From an uncultured Porphyromonas sp. (lineage in GTDB: Bacteria; Bacteroidota; Bacteroidia; Bacteroidales; Porphyromonadaceae), in assembly GCA_945867245.1 (NCBI GenBank), contig CAMBHQ010000069.1, forward strand, positions 1 through 5,555: a DNA stretch of 5,555 nt, in the 5' to 3' direction. A model generated the notes under the pieces. It was given only the letters and a program-made list of their open reading frames with translations. It was not told the origin of the DNA and did no database searches. The first letter of the stretch is position 1. Each line of letters starts with the position of its first letter. Below, piece by piece: positions 1 to 5,169 of this stretch. The translations under genes were made by a program, and so were the position numbers.

Positions 1-596
1 GCCTGAGCCGTCCAGTTGTGTAGCGCCTTGTTGCTGCTAGCACCTGCTGCAAGGTAACGATTGTTTTCGTTGACGTTGAAGATATGATTCTTCGCCTCGA
101 GCGCTAGGGCGATGCGCTTAGCAAGGTTAATTTTTAGCCCAGCACCGAGGGCCGTGTAGAGCTGCTCTTCCTTATAGTCTTCGGTGAGGCTAGGGTCGTT
201 GTAGCCAAACTTCATCACCCCTGCGCCGGCCGTTAGGTAGGGCGTTAGGATGGCATTTGACCACACGTTTAGCTTGAGTTCGCCTCCTAGGCGCTGTACC
301 TTAGCTTGGGAGCCAGTGAGGTCGTTGCCGAGGTTATTGAGCACCGACCATCCAGCGCCCTGTAGCTTACCCTTGAGGTCGAAGCTATGCTCATAAACCC
401 CACGTACTTCTACGATAGGGCCCACGGCGAAGCCGGCACGCACACCCCAGAAGGGCGACTGGCCGAGGTTAAGGTTCTTGTTCCAGAAGGTGTAGCCTGC
501 TGATGGGGCTAGGATTACAGTAATGTCCTCTGTCTGGGCTACCATGCTAGTACTGAGCGCTAGGGCAGCAGAGAGTACGAGAGTTGTCTTCTTCAT
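1..596 (-). CDS. Outer-membrane beta-barrel protein (OmpA-like/porin-type barrel), N-terminal part, runs off the left edge
   Basis: An open frame of 198 codons starts at ATG 596 and reads leftward to the window edge without a stop, so the C-terminus is missing. Residues 1-20 form a clear signal peptide: MKK, a hydrophobic stretch, then SMVA, with cleavage predicted before Gln21. A Gln at +1 is common in exported Bacteroidetes proteins and is later cyclised. The rest has the alternating polar/aromatic pattern of transmembrane beta-strands: a GYTFWN-type first strand, FWGVRAGFAVGP, GGELKLNVW, PYLTAGAGVMKFGY, and LYTALGAGLKINLAKRIALALEAK near residues 147-170. The last is typical of OMP_b-brl or OmpA-type barrels. 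The protein should sit in the outer membrane. Its specific role cannot be read from the sequence, and a C-terminal OmpA peptidoglycan-binding domain may follow outside the window. It is divergent from the transporter/nanA operon; no functional link is shown. Confidence 0.82.
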   Translation of the reverse strand, partial: MKKTTLVLSAALALSTSMVAQTEDITVILAPSAGYTFWNKNLNLGQSPFWGVRAGFAVGPIVEVRGVYEHSFDLKGKLQGAGWSVLNNLGNDLTGSQAKVQRLGGELKLNVWSNAILTPYLTAGAGVMKFGYNDPSLTEDYKEEQLYTALGAGLKINLAKRIALALEAKNHIFNVNENNRYLAAGASSNKALHNWTAQ

Positions 597-764
597 CTCT
601 TATTTATGTAGTTACCATTTTGATGCTTGCTGATGAGTATGGAGCAAGCCATTATATAGGTATAACTATGAATGATTAAAAAATGTTTAGTTCTTCGGTA
701 GTCTAGTCTTCTTTTGCTCGGTCAATAGTCGATAGAAGTGCTGCCTCTTTTCTCGTCTGTCGTT

Positions 765-858
765 CGCCTAATAGGTGGACGAATGACGACCTATTAGGCG
801 GAGGATCTTCCTCCTATTAGGCGGCCACTTGTCTGCCTATTAGGTGTTGCTAAGGGCT
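765..858. repeat. Four CCTAWTAGG cores at exact 23-bp spacing
   Basis: The nine-base core occurs at 767-775 (CCTAATAGG) and at 790-798, 813-821 and 836-844 (CCTATTAGG). The starts are exactly 23 bp apart each time. The core is a near-palindrome with one central base. In units 1-3 it is followed by YGG, while the remaining 11 or so bases differ from unit to unit. Unit 1 is inverted relative to units 2 and 3, so 765-775 and 790-800 make a perfect 11-bp inverted repeat around a 14-base loop. Between units 2 and 3, GGAGGA (800-805) and TCCTCC (809-814) form a second small hairpin. The function is unknown. It could be operator sites on roughly the same helix face, a structured RNA element, or a dispersed intergenic repeat of this genome. 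Confidence 0.75.
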
Positions 859-882
859 GTATTCTAGGGGGGCTTTTATGAA

Positions 883-910
883 CTCGGAGGGGCGCAATCG
901 CACCCTCGAG
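883..910. other. Bulged GC-rich hairpin upstream of the transporter promoter
   Basis: CTC, GAGGG and GCG (883-894) pair with CGC, CCCTC and GAG (899-910) around a CAAT loop, with one unpaired base on each side (G886 and A902). An outer inverted pair, CTAGGG at 864-869 and CCCTAG at 926-931, encloses it. No T-run follows directly, so it is not a good intrinsic terminator. Because it lies upstream of the predicted promoter at 966-973 it would not be in that transcript. It may be a protein-binding site or chance structure. Confidence 0.3.
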
Positions 911-965
911 AGACAAAAGTTTAGGCCCTAGGAGCTAGAGAAACTGCAGGTATGGTATTTATCCT

Positions 966-973
966 TATATTTG
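966..973 (+). promoter_or_regulatory. Bacteroidetes-type -7 box of the transporter-nanA operon
   Basis: TATATTTG matches the Bacteroidetes -7 consensus TAnnTTTG. It would start transcription near 979-981, giving a leader of about 18 bases before the ATG at 998. No convincing -33 TTTG is seen at the usual distance upstream. No Shine-Dalgarno is visible before the start, as is usual in this phylum. Confidence 0.5.
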
Positions 974-997
974 CCCACGTAAAATTCAATTGTCGAT

Positions 998-2254
998 ATG
1001 AAGAATCACAAGTATTACCCTTGGTTGGTCGTCGCACTGCTCTGGGTCGTAGCGCTCCTAAACTACATGGATAGACAGATGCTCTCGACCATGAAGGACG
1101 CCATGAGTGTTGATATTCAGGAGCTACAGAGCTCGCAGATGTTCGGTAACCTGATGGCCGCATTCATGTGGATTTATGGCCTTGCTAGTCCTTTCGCTGG
1201 TGCTGTAGCAGACCGTATGAATCGCAAGTGGCTCATCGTTGGTAGCCTTTTCGTATGGTCGAGCGTGACGCTCCTGATGGGCTTCACCCACGACTTCAAT
1301 ACCCTATATGCCCTTCGCATGGTGATGGGTCTTAGCGAGGCTATGTATATCCCTGCGGCCTTGGCGCTCATTGCAGATTTCCATACGGGCAAGAGTCGTT
1401 CGCTCGCTGTCGGTGTACACATGACGGGGCTCTATGTGGGGCAAGCACTCGGGGGCTTCGGTGCATTACTCTCGGCCGAGCTAAGCTGGGAAAATACCTT
1501 TATATACTTTGGGCTCTTTGGGGCTGTGTATGCCGTGGTGCTAGCACTTCTACTACACGAGACCGATGCGCAGATGGCCCGCATTAAGGCTACTCCCGAG
1601 CAAAAGACTACCGAGGGCGAGAGCGGTCTAGAGAACGTCCTAGCGAGCTTTCGCAAGATTCTCTCCTCGGTGCCTTTCTGGGGGATGCTCCTCTTCTTTA
1701 CGGCTACGAGCCTACCTGGCTGGGCGACCAAAAACTGGCTCCCCACACTCTTCGCTAATAACCTCAATCTGGATATGACCTTGGCTGGCCCTATCTCGAC
1801 GGCTACTATTGCGCTCTCGTGCTTCATCGGGGTGTTTGTCGGCGGGGCTATCAGCGACCGCTGGGTGCGCTCTAACGTCAAGGGACGTGTCTATACCTCG
1901 GCTATGGGTCTAGCGATGATGGCTCCTGCACTGCTTCTGCTGGGCTTCGGCCATTCGTACCTTAGCGTAGTGGGCGGTGGCTTCCTCTTTGGCTTCGGAC
2001 TGGGCTTCTTCGATACGAATAATATGCCTATCCTTTGTCAGTTCTTCTCGGCTCGCTATCGTTCTACTGCCTATGGCGTGATGAATATGAGTGGCGTGCT
2101 GGCAGGTGGCTATATCACCAAAGCACTGGGCAAGTCTACCGATGCTGGTAACTTGGGCTCGGACTTCGCTATTATGGCCGCTGTGGTAGGTGTCGTGGTA
2201 CTCATTCAGCTATTCATACTCAATCCTAAAACCGATAATATGGTCGAGGATTAG
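998..2254 (+). CDS. MFS transporter, probable sialic acid (N-acetylneuraminate) importer
   Basis: This 418-residue protein has the length and layout of a 12-helix major facilitator. TM1 carries NYMDRQMLS (residues 22-30), a form common in the anion:cation symporter-like MFS branch. The cytoplasmic loop between TM2 and TM3 has the canonical motif A, GAVADRMNRK (68-77). A weaker copy, GGAISDRWVR, lies at 282-291 in the second half. R107 in RMVMGLSEA fits motif B of TM4. A hydrophilic central loop spans about residues 188-225. It should act in the inner membrane as a proton- or ion-coupled symporter. The substrate is inferred from the next gene, 45 bp downstream, which is N-acetylneuraminate lyase; MFS carriers paired with nanA in Bacteroidetes are NanT-type sialic acid importers. 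A different sugar acid is possible. The start is supported by the promoter 25 bp upstream and by the immediate run into TM1. Confidence 0.82.
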   Translation: MKNHKYYPWLVVALLWVVALLNYMDRQMLSTMKDAMSVDIQELQSSQMFGNLMAAFMWIYGLASPFAGAVADRMNRKWLIVGSLFVWSSVTLLMGFTHDFNTLYALRMVMGLSEAMYIPAALALIADFHTGKSRSLAVGVHMTGLYVGQALGGFGALLSAELSWENTFIYFGLFGAVYAVVLALLLHETDAQMARIKATPEQKTTEGESGLENVLASFRKILSSVPFWGMLLFFTATSLPGWATKNWLPTLFANNLNLDMTLAGPISTATIALSCFIGVFVGGAISDRWVRSNVKGRVYTSAMGLAMMAPALLLLGFGHSYLSVVGGGFLFGFGLGFFDTNNMPILCQFFSARYRSTAYGVMNMSGVLAGGYITKALGKSTDAGNLGSDFAIMAAVVGVVVLIQLFILNPKTDNMVED

Positions 2255-2299
2255 TCATTATATAAGAAACTAACTCAACAACTAAATACTAAACAAACC

Positions 2300-3214
2300 A
2301 TGGAAAAGATTATTGGTCTAATCAATGCGCCTTTTACGCCATTCGATGCCGAGGGCAACGTTAATCTCGCTCCTATACCAGAGTACTGTGCACTGCTCGT
2401 GCGCTCGGGTCTCAAGGGGGTATTCATCAACGGCTCGTCGGGTGAGGGCTATATGCTCAGCGACGAAGAGCGTATGCGCCTAGCCGAAGAGTGGGTGCGT
2501 GTAGCGCCAGAGGGCTTCAAGGTAATCGTGCACGTAGGTAGCACCAGCCTCACCAGTAGCTGTCGCCTAGCTGAGCATGCGCAGAAGATTGGTGCTTGGG
2601 GTATCGGAGCTATGGCAACGCCATTCCCCAAGATGGGTAGCATCGAGCAGCTCGTGCAGTACATCGAGCCTATGGCCGCTGCTGCCCCTCAGCTACCATT
2701 CTATTACTACCACATCCCAGTATTCAACCAGGCCTTCCTGCCTATGCTCGACCTACTGAAGGCCGTAGACGGACGTATCCCCAACTTCGCTGGGATTAAG
2801 TTCACCAACGAGGCCCTCTATGAGTACAACCAGTGTATGCTCTATAAGGACGGCAAGTATGATATGCTCCACGGACAGGATGAGACGATTCTCTCTTCGC
2901 TGGTGATGGGTGGTGCCCAGGGTGGTATCGGTGGTACGACCAACTACAATGCTCTTGTCCTCAATGGTATTATAGAGGCTTGGAAGGCTGGCGATATCGA
3001 GAAGGCGCGCGAGCTGCAGAACTATGCTCAGGCTGTCATCAACGTTATCGCTCGCTATCGTGGTAACATCTGTGCTGGCAAGCGCATCATGAAGCTCATC
3101 GGTCTAGACCTAGGGCCCAACCGCAAGCCCTTTATGAACATTACGGACGAGGAAGAGGCCAAGATTAAGGCCGAGCTCGAGGAGATTGACTTCTTCAACC
3201 GCTGTAATAAGTAA
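2300..3214 (+). CDS. nanA: N-acetylneuraminate lyase (sialic acid aldolase)
   Basis: A cytoplasmic class I aldolase of the DHDPS/NAL TIM-barrel family, at the usual length (304 residues). It cleaves Neu5Ac to N-acetylmannosamine and pyruvate, the first step of sialic acid catabolism. The substrate-carboxylate loop is NGSSGEG (44-50). The catalytic tyrosine lies in FYYYHIP (134-140, probably Tyr137). The Schiff-base lysine is Lys167 in FAGIKFT. HGQDE (191-195) corresponds to the sugar-binding Asp-Glu pair of lyases rather than to dihydrodipicolinate synthase. The YYYHIP form is typical of lyases of the bacteroidal and animal type. GGIGGTTNYN (208-217) appears to have Gly where E. coli NanA has Ser208; that alignment is from memory. 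The gene follows the MFS transporter by 45 bp with no promoter or terminator between, so the two form an operon. The start is preceded by an A-rich stretch (AAACAAACC) rather than a Shine-Dalgarno. Confidence 0.93.
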   Translation: MEKIIGLINAPFTPFDAEGNVNLAPIPEYCALLVRSGLKGVFINGSSGEGYMLSDEERMRLAEEWVRVAPEGFKVIVHVGSTSLTSSCRLAEHAQKIGAWGIGAMATPFPKMGSIEQLVQYIEPMAAAAPQLPFYYYHIPVFNQAFLPMLDLLKAVDGRIPNFAGIKFTNEALYEYNQCMLYKDGKYDMLHGQDETILSSLVMGGAQGGIGGTTNYNALVLNGIIEAWKAGDIEKARELQNYAQAVINVIARYRGNICAGKRIMKLIGLDLGPNRKPFMNITDEEEAKIKAELEEIDFFNRCNK

Positions 3215-3236
3215 GTGACTCCGCATCCGAACCATC

Positions 3237-3278
3237 AAATCCCTAGTCAGTCCGCCCAGGATTGGCTGGGGATTTTTG
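3237..3278 (+). terminator. Intrinsic terminator of the transporter-nanA operon
   Basis: Bases 3237-3253 pair with 3259-3275 over 17 positions, three of them G-T wobbles as RNA, around a five-base GCCCA loop. The 3' arm runs directly into a T-tract (3273-3277). It lies 23 bp after the nanA stop and before the promoter of the next gene, so it ends the operon cleanly. Its wobble pairs make it weaker when read from the other strand. Confidence 0.88.
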
Positions 3279-3311
3279 TCTTTGGACCTTATGAGGGCAT
3301 CAAGAAATCAT

Positions 3312-3319
3312 TATCTTTG
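3312..3319 (+). promoter_or_regulatory. Bacteroidetes-type -7 box of the cbiMN fusion gene
   Basis: TATCTTTG fits TAnnTTTG exactly and lies 28 bp before the ATG at 3348, implying a leader of only about 20 bases. That leaves no room for a cobalamin riboswitch in the transcript. TTTG at 3281-3284 is too far upstream to be a normal -33 element. Confidence 0.6.
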
Positions 3320-3347
3320 TAGAGCATAATACCAAAACTATCCAACG

Positions 3348-4331
3348 ATGATGATTAGACTAATGGCTATTGCCCTTGTGCTACTGGCTGCTGCTACGCC
3401 TAGCTATGCCATGCACATCATGGAGGGCTATCTACCACTGGGCTGGTGCCTATTATGGTACGCAGTGTCTCTCCCATTCTTGATACTTAGTTACCGCCAT
3501 ATCCGAGGTCTGGTACAGCGCTCTCCGAAGGCACGCATAGGCTTCGCGCTCAACGCTGCCTTTGTTTTTATCCTCTCGGCGCTCAAGCTCCCCTCGCTTA
3601 CGGGCTCTAGTAGCCATCTGACGGGGACGACGCTCGGGACGCTGACGACAGGCTTGATGTCGATGCCTTTGGTGGGCTTCGTGGTGTTGCTCTTTCAGGC
3701 GCTACTACTGGCGCATGGTGGTATCTCGACGCTTGGAGCTAATATCTTTAGTCTGGCCATCGCAGGTCCCTTCGTGGCCTATCTCATCTATTCGCTGGGG
3801 ACACAGCTCCGCTTGCCCCGTGTGCTATCAATCTTCTTGGCTGCTAGTCTAGGCTCTCTAGCTACCTATGTAACGACTTCGTTGCAGCTGGCCGTGGTTT
3901 TCCCTGATGCAGTAGGCGGTGTGTGGGCTTCGTTTGTGAAGTTTATGACGGTCTTCGCTTATACGCAGGTACCGCTCTGTGTGGTCGAGGGTCTGATGAC
4001 TGTGGCTGTGATGCAGCTCGTAGCACGTAGTAGCTGGGCGGAGCGCCCCGAGCCACTGCGTCCGTTGCAGACCGTGGGGCTCTCGCTTCTAGCGCTGGGG
4101 GCTCTGGCTGTTCCTATTGTCGGGATGCGGATTGACTTCGGTAGCGGTGCGGATGACCAAGCGGGCGAGCTGGTGCATCAGCTCAATGCAGGGCACGATG
4201 CCAGTCCTTTTATCTCGGCCTTCGAGCCTAGCGAGGCGGCCGAGCCGTGGCTCTTCGTCCTGCAGATTGTCCTAGGTATAGCCCTCTTTGCCTGGGCTAT
4301 ATGGAGCCTCCGCAAGAAGACTACGAGGTAG
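3348..4331 (+). CDS. Fused CbiM-CbiN: substrate-binding unit of an ECF-type cobalt transporter
   Basis: This 327-residue inner-membrane protein starts with a cleavable signal peptide (1-21, ending PSYA). Cleavage exposes Met-His-Ile-Met-Glu-Gly, the conserved CbiM N-terminus whose Met and His bind the metal. The CbiM part runs to about residue 228 with several membrane helices. SSSHLTGTTLG (87-97) carries His90, the likely further ligand, and QALLLAHGGISTLGANIF (117-134) is a family hallmark. After a short Pro-rich linker (229-240), residues 243-327 look like CbiN: one helix, an extracytoplasmic segment with FGSGADDQAGELV (264-276) and SPFISAFEPSEAAEPW (286-301), then a second helix. CbiM and CbiN are usually separate genes. 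Co2+ is the likely substrate because CbiN marks the cobalt branch, while the nickel branch uses NikN or NikL. No CbiQ (T unit) or CbiO (ATPase) gene is adjacent. Experimental work on other bacteria reports basal cobalt uptake by CbiMN alone. ATG at 3351 is an equally possible start. Confidence 0.87.
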   Translation: MMIRLMAIALVLLAAATPSYAMHIMEGYLPLGWCLLWYAVSLPFLILSYRHIRGLVQRSPKARIGFALNAAFVFILSALKLPSLTGSSSHLTGTTLGTLTTGLMSMPLVGFVVLLFQALLLAHGGISTLGANIFSLAIAGPFVAYLIYSLGTQLRLPRVLSIFLAASLGSLATYVTTSLQLAVVFPDAVGGVWASFVKFMTVFAYTQVPLCVVEGLMTVAVMQLVARSSWAERPEPLRPLQTVGLSLLALGALAVPIVGMRIDFGSGADDQAGELVHQLNAGHDASPFISAFEPSEAAEPWLFVLQIVLGIALFAWAIWSLRKKTTR

Positions 4332-4383
4332 CAGAGTATCCCACCCCATGATAGAGGTTTGACCTGTTCTTACCAATAGAGCG

Positions 4384-4418
4384 AGAGCTCCTAAGAGATG
4401 CGTTCTCTTAGGAGCTCT
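4384..4418. terminator. Perfect 15-bp hairpin between convergent genes, possible bidirectional terminator
   Basis: Bases 4384-4398 are exactly complementary to 4404-4418 around a TGCGT loop. It lies about 50 bp after the stop of the cbiMN fusion and also covers the last codons and stop (4391-4393) of the minus-strand gene, so it could end transcription from both sides. The T-run after it is poor on both strands (TCTGCTTGTT on plus, little on minus), so its termination strength is uncertain. It could instead protect mRNA 3' ends. Confidence 0.55.
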
Positions 4419-4729
4419 TCTGCTTGTTCGACGAGCCAACTACAGGGGCGTCCGTGTTTGCCTTTCAGCTCTCGGCAGGTCAGTCCGCCGGTGCGCTCGA
4501 CGAAGGCCGTGGTAAGGGCTTCGGCCTCGGCAGTTCCTTCGCCGACGAGGCTACGCACAGCGTATATAGCGCCGCACATCCCCTCGGGAGCTCGTCCGCC
4601 ACCCATAGGGCGGTACATCAGTTCGATTTCGTCATCGCTCATCTGTGTCTGGTCTTGGAAGCTCTTGTGTATGGCCTGAGCGCAGTTCCAGTTGTACGGA
4701 GCGAGGTGGAAGTAGTCTTTCGCGTTCAT
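4391..4729 (-). CDS. C_GCAxxG_C_C family small putative redox protein
   Basis: A 112-residue soluble protein without signal peptide. It has the four-cysteine signature of the C_GCAxxG_C_C family: Cys16 in NWNCAQAI, Cys52 in MCGAIYA after a glycine-rich PMGGGRAPEG (41-50), Cys85 in LTCREL, and Cys96 in GRPCSWLV. The central motif reads CGAIYA here, with Ala where the family name has the last Gly. The family is thought to be redox-active or to bind a metal or iron-sulfur centre; its reaction is not established. The acidic, helical C-terminus (VEQAEELLRERI) is ordinary. The gene is monocistronic, convergent with the cbiMN fusion and divergent from the DUF4286 gene. Its last codons lie within the 15-bp hairpin. 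The start at 4729 fits the normal family N-terminus, with a short acidic lead before the first cysteine. Confidence 0.85.
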   Translation of the reverse strand: MNAKDYFHLAPYNWNCAQAIHKSFQDQTQMSDDEIELMYRPMGGGRAPEGMCGAIYAVRSLVGEGTAEAEALTTAFVERTGGLTCRELKGKHGRPCSWLVEQAEELLRERIS

Positions 4730-4800
4730 AACACATAGATAACGGCTGAGTGGGGCTTAATGTTCGTCTAGGCTAGAGGTATTAGCCCGCTATCTATTAG

Positions 4801-4808
4801 TATCTTTG
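4801..4808 (+). promoter_or_regulatory. Bacteroidetes-type -7 box of the DUF4286-ruvC operon
   Basis: TATCTTTG, identical to the box before the cbiMN fusion and continuing TA-A where the other has TAGA, lies 25 bp before the ATG at 4834. The implied leader is about 20 bases and A-rich (CAAACAATAA just before the start). No clear -33 element is seen. Confidence 0.6.
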
Positions 4809-4833
4809 TAATCCAAAAGACAAACAATAAGCA

Positions 4834-5151
4834 ATGAAAGTAAGCTACAACACGACCTTCGTGATGCCTCCGCAGCTGGAGGCGGAGTTCCTCGCCTTTA
4901 TGCGTGAGGTTTATGTCCCTGGCATTCTCGCTCAGGGGGTACTAAGCAGGCCCGAGATGCGTCGTATAGTGTCGCACGAGGAGGGCGTCGATGCCCTCTC
5001 TATCGCTCTGAGTTTCGTAGCCGAGAGCCACGAGGTACTGAGCGACTATCTACAGCAAGAGGGACATGTCTATCCCGAGCAACTATTGCGTCGCTTCGGC
5101 GAGCAGGTGTTGGGCTTCACGACCCTGATGGAGCATATCGAGTTACATTAG
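4834..5151 (+). CDS. DUF4286 family protein
   Basis: A 105-residue cytoplasmic protein without membrane segments or signal peptide. The pattern fits DUF4286, a small Bacteroidetes family: an N-terminal strand (KVSYNTTFVM), then a helix with FLAFMREVYVPGILAQGVLS (19-38), a central strand region (DALSIALSFVAES, 53-65), a helix with LSDYLQQEG, and a C-terminal LLRRFGEQVLGFTTLMEHI (84-102). The order of strands and helices suggests a ferredoxin-like, dimeric alpha-beta barrel type fold; this is an inference. No catalytic residue can be named and the function is unknown. It has its own promoter and lies 18 bp before ruvC, so the two are probably co-transcribed. I recall this pairing in other Bacteroidales but cannot verify it here. 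Confidence 0.85.
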   Translation: MKVSYNTTFVMPPQLEAEFLAFMREVYVPGILAQGVLSRPEMRRIVSHEEGVDALSIALSFVAESHEVLSDYLQQEGHVYPEQLLRRFGEQVLGFTTLMEHIELH

Positions 5152-5169
5152 ACCACAGGACGAGAGTCT

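Larger units (their letters stand above)
597..997. other. Divergent intergenic region, about 400 bp, no gene
   Basis: No convincing coding frame or RNA gene is seen here. It separates the leftward barrel gene from the rightward transporter operon. From left to right it holds an AT-rich leader and upstream region for the barrel gene (about 600-690), the array of four CCTAWTAGG cores (765-844), a bulged GC-rich hairpin (883-910), and the operon promoter (966-973). A minus-strand frame running back from 1163 into this region has no recognisable protein character and is a shadow of the transporter gene. Confidence 0.7.

Noticed and set aside
651..656. TATAAT on the minus strand as a promoter of the barrel gene
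   Set aside because: It is a sigma70-type -10 sequence, not the TAnnTTTG box used in this phylum, and no good -35 lies at 17 bp. The region is simply AT-rich, so I do not list it.
765..800. The 11-bp inverted repeat as an intrinsic terminator for either flanking gene
   Set aside because: It lies upstream of both divergent genes and no T-run follows either arm.
765..858. The four-copy array as a CRISPR
   Set aside because: The conserved core is only 9-12 bases with 11-14 base fillers, far below CRISPR repeat and spacer sizes, and there is no cas gene in the window.
1432..1881. 149-codon minus-strand frame inside the transporter gene
   Set aside because: It is antisense to a well-supported MFS gene, is rich in Ser, Arg and Pro without domain character, and has no promoter.
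2300..3214. Dihydrodipicolinate synthase (dapA) instead of nanA
   Set aside because: The same fold, but the YYYHIP and GQDE motifs and the neighbouring MFS carrier fit the lyase better.
3215..3347. Cobalamin riboswitch before the cbiMN fusion
   Set aside because: The gap is only 133 bp, is occupied by the nanA terminator and a promoter, and shows no B12-box-like sequence.
4398..4738. Two plus-strand frames (4398-4679 and 4424-4738) opposite the four-cysteine gene
   Set aside because: Neither has recognisable protein features, whereas the minus frame keeps all four family cysteines.
4734..4741. TATCTATG on the minus strand as the -7 box of the C_GCAxxG_C_C gene
   Set aside because: It has one mismatch to TAnnTTTG and is so close to the ATG that the transcript would be almost leaderless; too weak to call.
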